Source of the DNA: Vreelandella halophila
GTDB lineage: Bacteria > Pseudomonadota > Gammaproteobacteria > Pseudomonadales > Oleiphilaceae
Direction: 5' to 3'
NCBI RefSeq assembly: GCF_009856365.1
Contig: NZ_WMEX01000004.1
Coordinates: 248,001-312,000, forward strand
Length of the DNA stretch: 64,000 nucleotides
Shown here: positions 47,488 to 59,763 of the stretch, piece after piece
How positions within the stretch are numbered: position 1 is the stretch's first letter
How the letters are laid out: each line of letters starts with the position of its first letter
The notes under the pieces: model-generated
Database searches by the model: none
Told to the model about the DNA's origin: nothing
What the model saw: only the letters and a program-made list of their open reading frames with translations
Program-made: the position numbers and the translations under genes

Positions 47488-48353
47488 AGACGGGCCTGTG
47501 TTTCCCAGCGGAAGTGCCGCCAGACCGGGTCAGGCCCGGCGGGCAGATCCGGAAGGCGGCCCAGCTCCGACCAGGGCCGTTCCGGCCAGTGGAAGTCACT
47601 GCCCCCGGAAGCCCAGAGCCCACCATCCAGGCACAGGCGCGTGAGATAGCCGCTATCCTGAGGCGAATGGCCGCCACTGAGCACCTCCAGAGCCTGACCT
47701 CCCGCATCCTGGAACGCCTGTACCAGCTTCCTCAGCTTATTGTTGGTCAGCCCGTAACGCCGGGGGTGGGCCAGTACCGGAATACCACCCGCCTCACGGA
47801 TCCAGCCAACAACCACTGCCAGTTCCGGCCAGCAGGTCGCCACGTCTCCCACCTTCCCGGTTCCCAGATAACGCTGGAACGCCTGCCGCTCCCCGGCGAC
47901 CACACCAGCATCAACCAGCGCCCGGGCAAAGTGGGGGCGCCCCGGAACACCGGCTGCCAGATCCCGTGCCTGTTCCAGCACCGAGGGCAGACCCTGTTTC
48001 CGGAGCCGCTCGTCAATGGTCCCCGCGCGCTGGTGCCGGACACTCTCCTGCCCTTCCAGCACCTGCAGAAACCCCGGCTCGTCCGGATCGAAATCCAGGG
48101 CCACCACATGGATGGTCTGGCCACGCCAGAGGCAGGACAGCTCCACGCCGCTCACCAGGTGCATGCCGTCAGCCACAGCCGCCTCCCGGGCCTCGCCCAT
48201 ACCGGCAATGGTGTCATGGTCGGTCAGCGCCAGGACGCCCACACCGTTCTCCGAGGCGCGGGCCACCACTGAGGCCGGTGAAAGGCCGCCGTCGGAGGCG
48301 GTGCTGTGGCAATGCAGGTCCGTTAGCAGCGGACTGTGTCCGTCGATGTGCAT
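47475..48353 (-). CDS. PHP-domain phosphoesterase (RNase AM / YciV-like)
   Basis: This 292-residue PHP protein has the metal-binding motifs D-L-H-C-H-S near 12-17, D-H-D near 43-45, G-V-E near 68, A-H-P near 197 and the final G-S-D-F-H. E. coli YciV (RNase AM) has 5'-3' exoribonuclease and 3',5'-nucleotide phosphatase activity; the same role is likely but not proven here. It converges on and overlaps the YecA-family gene by 13 bp and diverges from the YciI gene. Confidence 0.9.
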   Translation of the reverse strand: MHIDGHSPLLTDLHCHSTASDGGLSPASVVARASENGVGVLALTDHDTIAGMGEAREAAVADGMHLVSGVELSCLWRGQTIHVVALDFDPDEPGFLQVLEGQESVRHQRAGTIDERLRKQGLPSVLEQARDLAAGVPGRPHFARALVDAGVVAGERQAFQRYLGTGKVGDVATCWPELAVVVGWIREAGGIPVLAHPRRYGLTNNKLRKLVQAFQDAGGQALEVLSGGHSPQDSGYLTRLCLDGGLWASGGSDFHWPERPWSELGRLPDLPAGPDPVWRHFRWETQARLQGE

Positions 48354-48465
48354 AATACTCCGGGAAATAAGGCGCCGTGCCGGGATTGGCGTAAAGACGG
48401 GGGCAGCTTATCATAGGCGGCTGTTGCCACTCATACGCACCCGTTATTCTAGGCAGGAGATCCCT

Positions 48466-48765
48466 ATGTTCTACGCCATCATCGCCAACGATGTCGCAGA
48501 CAGTCTTGAGCGCCGCAAGCAGGCCCGTGCTGCGCACCTTGAGCGCCTTGAGGCTCTCAAGAGCGAAGGGCGCCTGCTCATGGCCGGCCCCTTTCCGGCC
48601 GAGGATACCACTGAGCCGGGAGAAGCTGGTTTCACCGGGAGCCTGGTGGTAGCAGAGTTTGAATCCCTGACCGCGGCACAGGCATGGGCCGATGCGGACC
48701 CCTATGTGGAAGCCGGAGTTTACGAGAAGGTTACAGTCAGACCATTCAAACCGGTACTCCCCTGA
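48466..48765 (+). CDS. YciI-family protein
   Basis: This 99-residue ferredoxin-fold protein starts M-F-Y-A-I-I-A-N-D. Conserved His in R-x-x-H-L-x-R-L and Asp in A-D-A-D-P-Y are the presumed active-site pair of the YciI family. AGGAGA lies 5 nt before the ATG. The in-frame codons upstream of this ATG overlap the divergent PHP gene and are not coding. Enzymatic role unknown. Confidence 0.9.
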   Translation: MFYAIIANDVADSLERRKQARAAHLERLEALKSEGRLLMAGPFPAEDTTEPGEAGFTGSLVVAEFESLTAAQAWADADPYVEAGVYEKVTVRPFKPVLP

Positions 48766-48830
48766 GCCTCACTGGGCAAGGCGAATACGCTGTGGCAGAA
48801 TCCGGACTTCGTTTAACAGGGAATAACATC

Positions 48831-49520
48831 ATGACCCCACAGAAAGGCATGAACAGAGCATTACGTTGCATCGTGCCGCTGCTGCTTGTGTTTGCCTCCG
48901 TGGCACAGGCTCAAACCAAGTATGTGGACGACGTAATCTACGTCCCCGTCCGCACCGGTCCGGGCAACGAGTACCGGATCATTGAGTCCGCCCTGCGCAG
49001 CGGTACCGCCGTAGAGGTGCTGGAGGAAGATGAGGAGACCGGCTACTCGCGCGTGCGCTTTGGTGATGGTGAGGAGGGCTACATCGCAAGCCGGTTCCTG
49101 AGTTCCGAGCGCATCGCGGAAGAACGACTCCAGGATGTAAAGCAGCAACTGGCCAGCACTGAAGAGGATCTCTCCGGAGCACGCTCACAGCTGGAGGAGA
49201 CCCGATCAAAGCTCGAACAGGTCCAGCAGGAGAAACAGTCCCTGGAATCGGAACTCAGTGAAACCAGTGACGAGCTGGAGCGCATCCGGTCCATCTCCCA
49301 GGACGCGATCAACCTCGAGAAACGCAACCGCGAACTGCGCGAGGAACGCCAGGAGCTGCGCAAGGAGGTTGAGCTTCTGACCAACGAGAACCAGCGCCTC
49401 GAGGACAGCCGTGAATCCAGCTACCTCCTCACCGGTGGCGGCCTGGTGATTGCGGGCATTTTCATTGCGGTTATCTTCCCGCTGCTCAAACCCAGTCGCA
49501 AGAGCGACAACTGGGCCTGA
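48831..49520 (+). CDS. SH3-domain, coiled-coil membrane protein (YgiM/TIGR04211-like)
   Basis: This 229-residue protein has a signal peptide (ending A-Q-A near 26), a bacterial SH3 domain (about 30-90, with V-R-T-G-P-G and G-Y-I-A-S-R-F), a long coiled coil (about 95-195, rich in E, L, Q, R), and a C-terminal transmembrane helix (about 202-220) followed by K-P-S-R-K. This is the YgiM layout. The exported SH3 domain may bind cell wall. AGGGA precedes the ATG. Its stop lies 12 bp from the converging PilZ gene. Confidence 0.88.
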   Translation: MTPQKGMNRALRCIVPLLLVFASVAQAQTKYVDDVIYVPVRTGPGNEYRIIESALRSGTAVEVLEEDEETGYSRVRFGDGEEGYIASRFLSSERIAEERLQDVKQQLASTEEDLSGARSQLEETRSKLEQVQQEKQSLESELSETSDELERIRSISQDAINLEKRNRELREERQELRKEVELLTNENQRLEDSRESSYLLTGGGLVIAGIFIAVIFPLLKPSRKSDNWA

Positions 49521-49532
49521 CCATGGTCAGGC

Positions 49533-49829
49533 TCAGCGTTTGACCTCCTCGATCCGCAGACCCACCCGCCAGCGGCCGCCATCAATCGACTCGCTCCTCA
49601 GCACGGTGGCAACGGTCTCGAACGGCGGAAAATCGGGGTTTTTTGAGGGCAGCGAGGTGTGCACCCGCTGCCCCTCAGCCAGCTCCCGTTCCATCTCTAC
49701 CGCCATGCCCGTGGCGCTCAGGTCCACGCAGCGTCCTTCCATACGCTGATCGCTGCCCTCCTCGAAAAGCTCAATCACCGTATCCACGTGCATACGGATG
49801 AAATCGCGCTTCTCGGAGGTATCCCGCAT
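49533..49829 (-). CDS. PilZ-domain protein (possible c-di-GMP binding)
   Basis: This 98-residue single-domain protein shows K-R-D-F-I-R-M near the start and D-L-S-A-T-G-M in the middle, the two halves of the PilZ c-di-GMP site. The first half departs from the ideal R-x3-R, reading R-D-F-I-R, which still gives two Arg four apart. The ATG at 49829 has GGAG 5 nt upstream; a TTG at 49862 and an ATG at 49844 are weaker alternatives. Target unknown. Confidence 0.85.
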   Translation of the reverse strand: MRDTSEKRDFIRMHVDTVIELFEEGSDQRMEGRCVDLSATGMAVEMERELAEGQRVHTSLPSKNPDFPPFETVATVLRSESIDGGRWRVGLRIEEVKR

Positions 49830-49933
49830 TGAATCTCCAGTCATGAGATTGTCCCGTCCCAAGGTTGTTATTGTTACTGGTTCAATACGTTATACCGGGA
49901 GGGGGCAGCAGGCGTCAAAGATTAAGGCGCCTG

Positions 49934-50431
49934 TTACACGGAGACTTCCGGCAGTGGCTCGGCGGATACGATGATGCCGTTGTTGTCGGCATAGACGTAA
50001 TGACCGGGTTCAAAGGTGACACCGCCGAAACTCACGGCCACGTTAAGATCTCCCAGACCACGCTTTTCACTCTTGCGCGGGTGGGTGGCCAGGGCCTGGA
50101 CACCGATGTCCGTCTCACCGATCACGTCCACATCGCGGATGCAGCCGTAGACAATCACGCCCTGCCAGCCATTCTTCGACGCCTTCTCCGCCAGCATGTC
50201 ACCCAGAAGGGCGATGCGCAGCGAACCGCCACCGTCGACAACGAGAACCCTGCCATGCCCCTCCTTGCCAACCTGCTCCTTGACCACGGAGTTGTCCTCA
50301 AAGCATTTCACGGTCACGATCTCACCACCAAAAGCGCTGCGCCCGCCCAGGTTAACGAACATGGGCTCCACCACAGCCACTTCCGGATGCTCATCCACAA
50401 GATCCGGTGTAACGATTGTCTCTTGCGACAC
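49934..50431 (-). CDS. rraA: RraA family protein (ribonuclease E activity regulator)
   Basis: This 165-residue protein forms the trimeric RraA ring that, in E. coli, binds the RNase E scaffold and lowers its activity. [18 protein letters not shown] and the N-N-G-I-I-V end are characteristic. Related proteins are HMG/CHA aldolases, so aldolase activity cannot be excluded. The start is GTG at 50431 with GAGGA 5 nt upstream. Confidence 0.9.
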   Translation of the reverse strand: MSQETIVTPDLVDEHPEVAVVEPMFVNLGGRSAFGGEIVTVKCFEDNSVVKEQVGKEGHGRVLVVDGGGSLRIALLGDMLAEKASKNGWQGVIVYGCIRDVDVIGETDIGVQALATHPRKSEKRGLGDLNVAVSFGGVTFEPGHYVYADNNGIIVSAEPLPEVSV

Positions 50432-50457
50432 GATTTCCTCCTGATCCAGTTGCGATT

Positions 50458-51381
50458 TCAGTCAATACTGTCCGCCCGCAGGTCGCGGGTATGTTCTGTC
50501 AGCCAGGCGCGGATGTCATCCTGAAGCGCCGTTCCCAGGACACTCTGACCGGCGGCGCTTCTGCCCCCTTCCCCCGGCCCCAGGGTGTGGCGGACCTGTC
50601 CGCCAAGATTGCCCGCGAAACCGCGCACAGTGGCCTCATCATCCTCGACACCGACCACCAGACCCGGGCAGCGGATGACGCGCAGCCCCTCGTGGGTGGG
50701 GTGTCCCTTGCCCCTGCGATAACGTTTCTGGGTCCGGTAAAGGTCCCGGAACAGGGCGCTGGGCTCATCCTCCGGCCCCCAGCCGTGCAGACCGCCAAGG
50801 AAACGCTGGCGACGACGGAGCCCCAGTTTCTCGCCCATGGTGGCCTCGGATTCCGTCCAGTGGGCATCCGCCCGGCCGGGGTCCACAAAGACCGCAGCGG
50901 GCACCAGGCGCAGAAAGCGATGATTGTTGATCAGGGCATGCGCCAGCATGCGGGCACCAAGCCCCTGCCCCAGCCAGGCCGGGGGCACGCCGCTCTGCTC
51001 TTCCACGAACCGCTGCACCGGAGGAAGGTCCTCCTCCGCCAGCAGCGCAATGTGACCCAGGGCCCAGTCGCGGTTACGGGGGGACATGCCATGGCCGCGC
51101 ATCTCCGGCAGCCAGACGTCAAATCCGTAACGGGCAAGCAGCCCCGCCAGACCCTCCCCTCCGGGCGAGAGCCACTGGCGTTTGTTCTGGAACTCCCGGT
51201 GGATGAGCACCACCGGCACGCGCCGGCCCTGCCAGGCCGGATCACGCACCCGCGTCACGGCGATGCGGACACTGGGATCCGGGCTCACGCCCGGGTTCAG
51301 CAGATACACGTCCTCATAGAGGTCAGCGGCCATTTCGGTGGCCGACAGGGTCACCGGAAACAATCGGCTGCTGCTCTGCAT
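50458..51381 (-). CDS. alpha/beta hydrolase-fold protein lacking the nucleophile serine
   Basis: This 307-residue protein follows the alpha/beta hydrolase plan: V-P-V-V-L-I-H-R near 55, the E-M-R-G-H-G segment near 93, and a nucleophile elbow at 136-144. That elbow reads W-L-G-Q-G-L-G, so the expected G-x-S-x-G has Gly in place of Ser. Catalysis by the usual triad is therefore unlikely unless another residue serves. The ATG at 51381 has GAGGAAGG upstream. It sits between rraA and ppsA, the same order as I recall for Pseudomonas, on the same strand as both. Confidence 0.8.
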   Translation of the reverse strand: MQSSSRLFPVTLSATEMAADLYEDVYLLNPGVSPDPSVRIAVTRVRDPAWQGRRVPVVLIHREFQNKRQWLSPGGEGLAGLLARYGFDVWLPEMRGHGMSPRNRDWALGHIALLAEEDLPPVQRFVEEQSGVPPAWLGQGLGARMLAHALINNHRFLRLVPAAVFVDPGRADAHWTESEATMGEKLGLRRRQRFLGGLHGWGPEDEPSALFRDLYRTQKRYRRGKGHPTHEGLRVIRCPGLVVGVEDDEATVRGFAGNLGGQVRHTLGPGEGGRSAAGQSVLGTALQDDIRAWLTEHTRDLRADSID

Positions 51382-51421
51382 ACCCGCCTTCCTCAAGCCT
51401 GCCTGGGGTTCCACCGGACGA

Positions 51422-53794
<2,373 letters not shown>

Positions 53795-53962
53795 AGCCCA
53801 TCTCCCTCGTTATTGCCTGTCACCCGGGGCGCCACGCGCCCTGCAGAGCCCGCGTATCATACTGTAACCGGCGGGGTCATCTCCACCATTGCGCGGTCCG
53901 GGTTCACACACCGACCGTATCGGCCTAGGATACCGGAAAATCAGGAGGGAGCCCCTCGCCCC

Positions 53963-54781
53963 ATGAAACGCACCGCATTCTTCATCTCCGACGGCACCGG
54001 CATTACCGCGGAGGCCCTTGGCAACAGCCTCCTGGCGCAGTTCGACAGCATCCAGTTCGAGAAGATCACCCTGCCCTACATCGACTCCGTGCAGAAGGCC
54101 CGGGAAGCGGTGGCGCAGATCAACAAGGCGGGCGAACTTGATGGGGCACGGCCGTTGACCTTCGACACCATTGTGGACAGCGAGATCCGGGGCGAACTGT
54201 CCGGGGCCGACGCTTTCATGGTGGACATCTTCGGTACCTTCCTGTCGCCACTGGAGAACGAACTCCATTCCAGTTCCTCCTACACCGTGGGTAAATCCCA
54301 CGCCATCTCCCGCGATGGGGGCTATGAAGAGCGGATCAAGGCGGTGAACTACGCGCTGGAGAACGACGACGGCGCCCGCACACGCTACTACGACGATGCC
54401 GACGTCATCCTGATCGGCCCGTCACGCAGCGGCAAGACGCCCACATGCCTGTATCTGGCCCTGCAGTACGGGATCAAGGCAGCGAACTACCCGCTCACCG
54501 AGGAGGATATGGAGGAGCAGCGCATTCCCTCGGCCCTGCAGCCCCACCGGCAGAAGCTTTTCGGGCTGACCATTGACCCCAACCGGCTGTCGGCGATCCG
54601 CAATGAACGCCGCCCCAACTCCGGTTACGCGTCTCTGCGCCAGTGCATGATGGAAGTCAGCGAAGCGGAGAGCATGTACCGCCGCGAGCGGATCCCGAAC
54701 CTGAACACCACAGACTACTCGGTGGAGGAAATCTCCACCCGCCTCCTGGTCCAGACCGGGATCGAACGCCGGGCGCGCTGA
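53963..54781 (+). CDS. ppsR: PEP synthase regulatory protein (bifunctional kinase/pyrophosphorylase)
   Basis: This 272-residue DUF299 protein switches PEP synthase off by ADP-dependent phosphorylation and on by phosphate-dependent removal. The P-loop G-P-S-R-S-G-K-T is at 152-159, and the [12 protein letters not shown] start is typical. The ATG at 53963 follows AGGAGGGA. The frame runs further upstream, but that part overlaps ppsA. It abuts the M16 peptidase gene with zero spacing (TGATCA). Confidence 0.95.
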   Translation: MKRTAFFISDGTGITAEALGNSLLAQFDSIQFEKITLPYIDSVQKAREAVAQINKAGELDGARPLTFDTIVDSEIRGELSGADAFMVDIFGTFLSPLENELHSSSSYTVGKSHAISRDGGYEERIKAVNYALENDDGARTRYYDDADVILIGPSRSGKTPTCLYLALQYGIKAANYPLTEEDMEEQRIPSALQPHRQKLFGLTIDPNRLSAIRNERRPNSGYASLRQCMMEVSEAESMYRRERIPNLNTTDYSVEEISTRLLVQTGIERRAR

Positions 54782-57706
54782 TCAGATTTCGAGCACCTTC
54801 ATGCCCAGATCGGCCAGCTTCTGACGGTTGCCGTGGCCGGTCACAACGGCCGTGCTGGCCCGGTCAGGCGTGAGCCAGCGTTCGGCAGCCTCCTGCATGG
54901 AGGCCAGGTCCACCGCCAGAACCCGTTCCCGGAAGCGCTGCTGCTGCTCGGGCGTGCGCCCGAACAGCCGGCTCTGATACGCGAAGCGTGCTTCGCCCGC
55001 CGGTGAGCGCGGCCGGTCCAGCTGGGAGATCACGCCCAGTATGGCCTCTTCCACGGAGGCCGCAGTCTGCCCACCAGCATGCAGCCACTCCAGTGAGCGA
55101 TCGAAGTCGGCCAGGGTCTCCTCGAGGCGCGGGTCGCGATAGGAGAAGAAACGGAAAACCCCGTTGGCGCTGTCCTGCCCCGCGCCGCTGCCGTAGGCGC
55201 CGCCCTGCTCCCGGATACTGCGGTGCAGGTTGTCATTGCGCAGCAGCACACCCAGAACGCTCAGCGGCGCCGCATCCGGATGTTCCACCGGCACTGTCGG
55301 AAAGGCCCGGGCGCAGAAGTTCACCTGGGTCGCGGTCAGCCAGCCTTCGTTGACCTGTTCACTCACCGGATCCAGATGGAAGCCACCTTCAGCCCGATCC
55401 CCATCCAGGGACCAGTGGCCACGCACAGCGGCCTCGGAGCCTTCCAGTCCACTGCTCTCGCCAATCAGCAGAAAGTCCGGCCCGCCCGCGTGGATCCGCT
55501 CATGAAGCTCCGACAAGCGCTGGCAGAAGCGGTCAAGCTCGGCGCTGTCGTCCAGGCGGTCATCCAGAGCCACAAGCTGGCGGATGCCCTCGAGCCCACC
55601 GAGTTCATAGGTCAGGCGGGCGCCGGGGCTGGCCCCGTGTGAAGCCGCACCCATGGCCAATGCGTGACCGCTGCCGGTGATGGAATGTTCCCTGCGGGCG
55701 CGCATCTGCGCCACCAGCTCACGCACCCGCTCTTTTTCGTCAAACCGTGCGGCAGAGGCAACGTCATGCAGAAGCCCGGCGAGATCGTCGCTGTTCGCGG
55801 CCAGGGCCTTGCCGCCCAGGGTAAAGTAGCCGCGCACGGACTGGACATCGTCAACGTTGCCCTTGATAGTGGCCGCCCCGCTGATGCCACCACTGCCCGC
55901 CGAGATGCGGTCCTGCATACGCAGATAGTCCTCGGAGCCCGCACCCACCTCGCTCAGCATGCTCGAATAGATGGGCAGAAGCTGGCGCTGTTCCGGGGCG
56001 AGATCCGGCAGCGGCGCCACAAGCTGCTGGTACACCAGGCCATTGGTGCCCATGTGATAGCGGGTGATGCGCCCGGACGCGTCGGACTCCCCTTCCGGGA
56101 TCTTCAGCGACGCCGGCACATCCTCGATGCCCACGCGCGGCAGCATGCTGTCGTCCGCTTCCTGGTTCTGGCGCGCCTGCAGGGCCTGCGCCTGCTCGAC
56201 CAGGGTCCGCTGCTCCTCTTCGGTCAGGCTCGCCTTCTGCTCGTCCAGCGCCTGCCGCACCGCCTGTTCCCGGCGTTCGTTGAGGCCGGTGTCCGGCGCC
56301 AGTGCCAGGCGCACCCGGTGAGGGTTGTCCAGAAGCAGGCGCCGGATCAGCCCGGGCACATACTCCGGATCCCGGATGCGTTCACGAAGCCGTTCCAGTA
56401 CCGGCTCCAGGTCGAGCAGATCCACCGGATCACCACCGTGCACCATGGGCGAGAGCGCCTGCATGATCAGTTGCAGACCGTAGGGGAACCCGTCACCCGA
56501 GATCTCGCGCTGCTGCAGTTCCAGCTGGTGCACGATGGCCTCCAGCTTCTCATGGGCGACGCCCTCGCGTGCCACCTGCTCCAGTGTCTCAAGAATCAGA
56601 TTCTCCACGTCGCCGGCCTGCTCCGGCTCCGTGCCTTCGATGCCGCAGACAAAGGTCATTTCCCGGTTGGAATCCTCGAGCCCGCACAGCGGCGAGGGTG
56701 CCTGCCCCAGGCTGGTGGTCTCCAGAGCCTGCAGCAGCGGCGAGGCACTGTTTTCCAGCAGAACGGCTGTGAGCAGTTCCGCCTCAAGGTTCTTCTCCAG
56801 GTCGAAACTCTCCCCCAGCAGCCAGCCCATGACCACATGGGTCCGGTTGTCAGTGCCCTCGTCCGGGTCCACGCCGTAATGCTCCTGAACCCTCAAAGGG
56901 GCGTAGTAGCGCTTCTCATTGCGCACCGGCAGGTCGATCTCCGCCGCCTGGAACCGGTTCAGCGCCAGGGACTCAAAACGCTCCTGGTGCTCGCGCGCCG
57001 GGATATCGCCGAAGGTGGCGAAGATCGCGTTGCTGGGGTGGTAGTGGCGGCGATAGAACTGGACCAGCTGGTCATAGGTCAGGTCCACGATATGGTCCGG
57101 CTCGCCGCCGCTGTTGTAATGATAGGTCGTGGTCGGGAACAGATGCTTGGACAGCGTCTGCCAGAGCTGTGACACCGGCGAACTCATGGCGCCCTTCATC
57201 TCGTTGTAGACCACGCCCCTGTGCACCAGTGGCGTACTGGGGTCGTCCGGAGTCTCGAATTCGAGCCGGTGGCCCTCCTGGGCGAAATCCAGCGGGTCCA
57301 GATTGGAAAAGAACACGGAATCCAGATAGACCGAGAGCAGGTTGTCGAAATCCTTCCGGTTGCGACTGGCAAACGGATAGGCAGTCCAGTCACTGCTGGT
57401 CAGCGCGTTCATGAAGGTGTTCAGCGAACGCTGGATCATCATGAAGAACGGATCGCGCGTGGGGTAGTTCTCGCTCCCGCACAGGGCCGTGTGCTCGAGG
57501 ATGTGCGCGACCCCGGTGGAGTCCATGGGGAAGGTCCGCAGTGCCACGAGGAAAACGTTCTCGTCGTTGTCTGAAGCGAGATGCAGATGGCATGCCCCGG
57601 TGGCCCGATGGCGGTACTCCTCCACCTCCAGGTGAAGTGTCTCGATCCGGTGATTGCGTACCCACTCGAAAGCCGGGTGAACCTGCGGTTCCGCCTGATC
57701 CAGCAT
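54782..57706 (-). CDS. M16C (presequence protease-like) zinc metallopeptidase
   Basis: This 974-residue peptidase has the inverted zinc motif H68-x2-E71-H72 in A-H-I-L-E-H-T-A-L-C-G-S, with the third ligand Glu about 80 residues later (E-M-K-G-A-M region). Two M16 half-barrels make up the length, as in PreP/falcilysin proteins that degrade free peptides. No signal peptide is visible, so it is probably cytoplasmic. It converges on ppsR with stops touching and is divergent from the small membrane-protein gene. Confidence 0.92.
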   Translation of the reverse strand: MLDQAEPQVHPAFEWVRNHRIETLHLEVEEYRHRATGACHLHLASDNDENVFLVALRTFPMDSTGVAHILEHTALCGSENYPTRDPFFMMIQRSLNTFMNALTSSDWTAYPFASRNRKDFDNLLSVYLDSVFFSNLDPLDFAQEGHRLEFETPDDPSTPLVHRGVVYNEMKGAMSSPVSQLWQTLSKHLFPTTTYHYNSGGEPDHIVDLTYDQLVQFYRRHYHPSNAIFATFGDIPAREHQERFESLALNRFQAAEIDLPVRNEKRYYAPLRVQEHYGVDPDEGTDNRTHVVMGWLLGESFDLEKNLEAELLTAVLLENSASPLLQALETTSLGQAPSPLCGLEDSNREMTFVCGIEGTEPEQAGDVENLILETLEQVAREGVAHEKLEAIVHQLELQQREISGDGFPYGLQLIMQALSPMVHGGDPVDLLDLEPVLERLRERIRDPEYVPGLIRRLLLDNPHRVRLALAPDTGLNERREQAVRQALDEQKASLTEEEQRTLVEQAQALQARQNQEADDSMLPRVGIEDVPASLKIPEGESDASGRITRYHMGTNGLVYQQLVAPLPDLAPEQRQLLPIYSSMLSEVGAGSEDYLRMQDRISAGSGGISGAATIKGNVDDVQSVRGYFTLGGKALAANSDDLAGLLHDVASAARFDEKERVRELVAQMRARREHSITGSGHALAMGAASHGASPGARLTYELGGLEGIRQLVALDDRLDDSAELDRFCQRLSELHERIHAGGPDFLLIGESSGLEGSEAAVRGHWSLDGDRAEGGFHLDPVSEQVNEGWLTATQVNFCARAFPTVPVEHPDAAPLSVLGVLLRNDNLHRSIREQGGAYGSGAGQDSANGVFRFFSYRDPRLEETLADFDRSLEWLHAGGQTAASVEEAILGVISQLDRPRSPAGEARFAYQSRLFGRTPEQQQRFRERVLAVDLASMQEAAERWLTPDRASTAVVTGHGNRQKLADLGMKVLEI

Positions 57707-57785
57707 GCTCTCGTCCTGTCCGATGAATGTGCCGCCATTCTAGCGGTTGCGCGCCCGTGTTCCCACAGCCGTAGCGGGGTGGCCT

Positions 57786-57814
57786 CTGGCAACCGCTCAC
57801 ATCTTGTTTATAGT
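57786..57814 (+). promoter_or_regulatory. sigma-70-type promoter of the membrane protein/MORN/REC cluster
   Basis: CTGGCA (57786-57791) and TATAGT (57809-57814) are 17 bp apart, matching 4 and 5 of 6 consensus bases. A start near 57821 would leave a short leader before the ATG at 57835. Confidence 0.55.
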
Positions 57815-57834
57815 GAGGGGACACTGGGCAACTT

Positions 57835-58314
57835 ATGCATGGACAATCATTGACCAGCCAAAACGAGCATACCGAGACTTCCGGATCCCGTCCGCGGGTT
57901 GAAGCCTACTGGGTTGAACGCAAGCGCTACCTGGAAGAGATCCGGGGCATACCGGAACTGCGGCGGCGATACGTCAACGCGCTGGCGATCTATCTGATCC
58001 GCCGGATCCTCTGGTCCTTCGGATTCTTCCCGGTATTTCTGGGATTCTGGATTCCGCTGGTGTTCGCCCGCTTCAATCCCGTGGCGCTGGTGGACAACGC
58101 CCTGCCGCACCTGGAGCGCTTCGTGGACGCAACCGCCCAGGTCCAGGCCACCACCCTGGAGACGCTGGTACTGTCCTGGCTTTCCGTGGGCCTGCTTTTC
58201 GCGGTCTTTGACCTGGTCCTGACGCCGTTCAAATCGCCCTACGAGTACGAAGCAGACGTGCACATGCGCGCCTGGGAGGAACTGCAGCAGCAGAGCCGCT
58301 CGGAAAACGCCTGA
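57835..58314 (+). CDS. small two-helix membrane protein of unknown function
   Basis: This 159-residue protein has a charged cytoplasmic N terminus with several Arg/Glu/Tyr residues (20-52) and two predicted transmembrane helices (about 58-80 and 109-129). The short loop between them contains an amphipathic segment, and the C terminus is acidic and Gln-rich. I recognise no family. It has its own promoter and is first in a same-strand series with the MORN, response-regulator and pterin-synthase-like genes (120-bp gap to the next). Confidence 0.75.
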   Translation: MHGQSLTSQNEHTETSGSRPRVEAYWVERKRYLEEIRGIPELRRRYVNALAIYLIRRILWSFGFFPVFLGFWIPLVFARFNPVALVDNALPHLERFVDATAQVQATTLETLVLSWLSVGLLFAVFDLVLTPFKSPYEYEADVHMRAWEELQQQSRSENA

Positions 58315-58434
58315 AAAGTGCGTCACTTCACGCAGCCAGTACCCGTTCTCCGATAACATGAAGTCAGACTGAACAGGTGGCCGCCATTGCCTCCTGCCTG
58401 ACCCGCGGTGCCGCAATGAACGGAGTGGCATGCA

Positions 58435-59715
58435 ATGATCGACTACAGACCACTGCTGTTTGCGAATTTTCTCGCGATCATGCTGCTGGTGACGGCCGGC
58501 TTTGCCACCATCCAGCGCTCTCCGGAGCTGGTGGGCTCACGCATTCCGGCGGTTTCCCCCTCCTCTTCCGGGGAGACGCAAACCAGCGCGGGTGATGAGC
58601 GCGCCCCAGCAGACAGATCCCAGGCCAGCGCCGACAGGATTCCTCGGGTCATCCCGGCCGTTTCCGTACCTGATACGGGTAGCAGCTCCGAAAACACGCC
58701 TGATGACGCTCGCGCCGAAATGGCAGCTGATTCCCAGCCCACCGCCGGCGGAAAGGCGGAGCAGAAGAAAAAGCAGCAGCCGACACAAGCCCGGCTGACA
58801 CTGCGCTCCAACGTCTACGACGACCAGGTGCGGATCAATGGCAAGCCCCGGGGGTCCACCGCCATGGACCTGGAGCTGGCCCCCGGAACCTACACCATCG
58901 AGATCAGCAAACCGAAACACAGTACCTGGCGCGAGCGGATCCACCTGGATGCCGGCGACTCTCCCACCCTGATGGCGCGCCTTGAGCGCTACACCACTGT
59001 CCGTTACCGCAACGGCACCTGGGAACACGGCGTGAAAACCGGCGAAGGCACCTACCGCGACAGCGACGGCCTCACCTACGAGGGCGAATTCCGCAACGGT
59101 GAGTTCCACGGCGAGGGGACAGCCCACTTCCCGGACGGGCGCATCTATGAAGGCGAGTGGCGGCAGGGCACCATGCATGGCGAAGGCAACCTGCAGCGCC
59201 CCAATGGTGATGTCTATGAGGGCGATTTCCAGGATGGCGAGTACCACGGCCGTGGCACACTCACCGCCAGCAACGGCGACACCTTCACCGGTAACTGGGA
59301 AGACGGCGAGCTTAACGGGCACGGCACCCTCACCACCGCTGAAGGACTCATGTACGTGGGTGATTTCCGGGACGGCGAGCTGCACGGCGAGGGCCGCCTG
59401 ACCTATCCCAACGGCGGCTATTACCGTGGCGAGTTCGCCAACGACCGTTTCCATGGCGAAGGGGTCCGCACTTTCAGCAGTGGGCGCCAGTACCGGGGCC
59501 AGTTTGTCGATGGCCGTTTCCACGGCGAGGGCGAGATCCGTCATCCCAGCGGCGCCAGCATTGAAAGCACGTTCCGGGAAGGCGAACCCTACGGCGAGGT
59601 CCGCATGACCACACCGGAAGGTGAGGTCTTCATCGCCCGCACTTCGGAGCCGGGAGTGTGCTACCGCAAGGGCAGCTACCGGGAAACCCAATGTCCATCC
59701 ATGGAGGCGTGGTGA
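58435..59715 (+). CDS. membrane-anchored PEGA and MORN-repeat protein
   Basis: This 426-residue protein starts with one transmembrane helix (about 8-27), then a Ser/Ala/Pro-rich linker (about 30-115), a PEGA-like domain (about 118-180, V-R-I-N-G-K-P-R-G-S-T and L-A-P-G-T-Y-T-I-E), and eight or nine consecutive MORN repeats of exactly 23 residues (about 186-395, pattern Y-x-G-x-F-x-x-G-x-x-H-G-x-G). Two cysteines close the C terminus. MORN arrays bind lipids or proteins in eukaryotes; in bacteria the role is mostly unknown. The repeats would lie in the periplasm. GGAGTGG precedes the ATG. Confidence 0.85.
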   Translation: MIDYRPLLFANFLAIMLLVTAGFATIQRSPELVGSRIPAVSPSSSGETQTSAGDERAPADRSQASADRIPRVIPAVSVPDTGSSSENTPDDARAEMAADSQPTAGGKAEQKKKQQPTQARLTLRSNVYDDQVRINGKPRGSTAMDLELAPGTYTIEISKPKHSTWRERIHLDAGDSPTLMARLERYTTVRYRNGTWEHGVKTGEGTYRDSDGLTYEGEFRNGEFHGEGTAHFPDGRIYEGEWRQGTMHGEGNLQRPNGDVYEGDFQDGEYHGRGTLTASNGDTFTGNWEDGELNGHGTLTTAEGLMYVGDFRDGELHGEGRLTYPNGGYYRGEFANDRFHGEGVRTFSSGRQYRGQFVDGRFHGEGEIRHPSGASIESTFREGEPYGEVRMTTPEGEVFIARTSEPGVCYRKGSYRETQCPSMEAW

Positions 59716-59763
59716 CCCATGTCAGCCCATCCGGTAACAACGCAGTACGCAAGAGGAAGCCAG

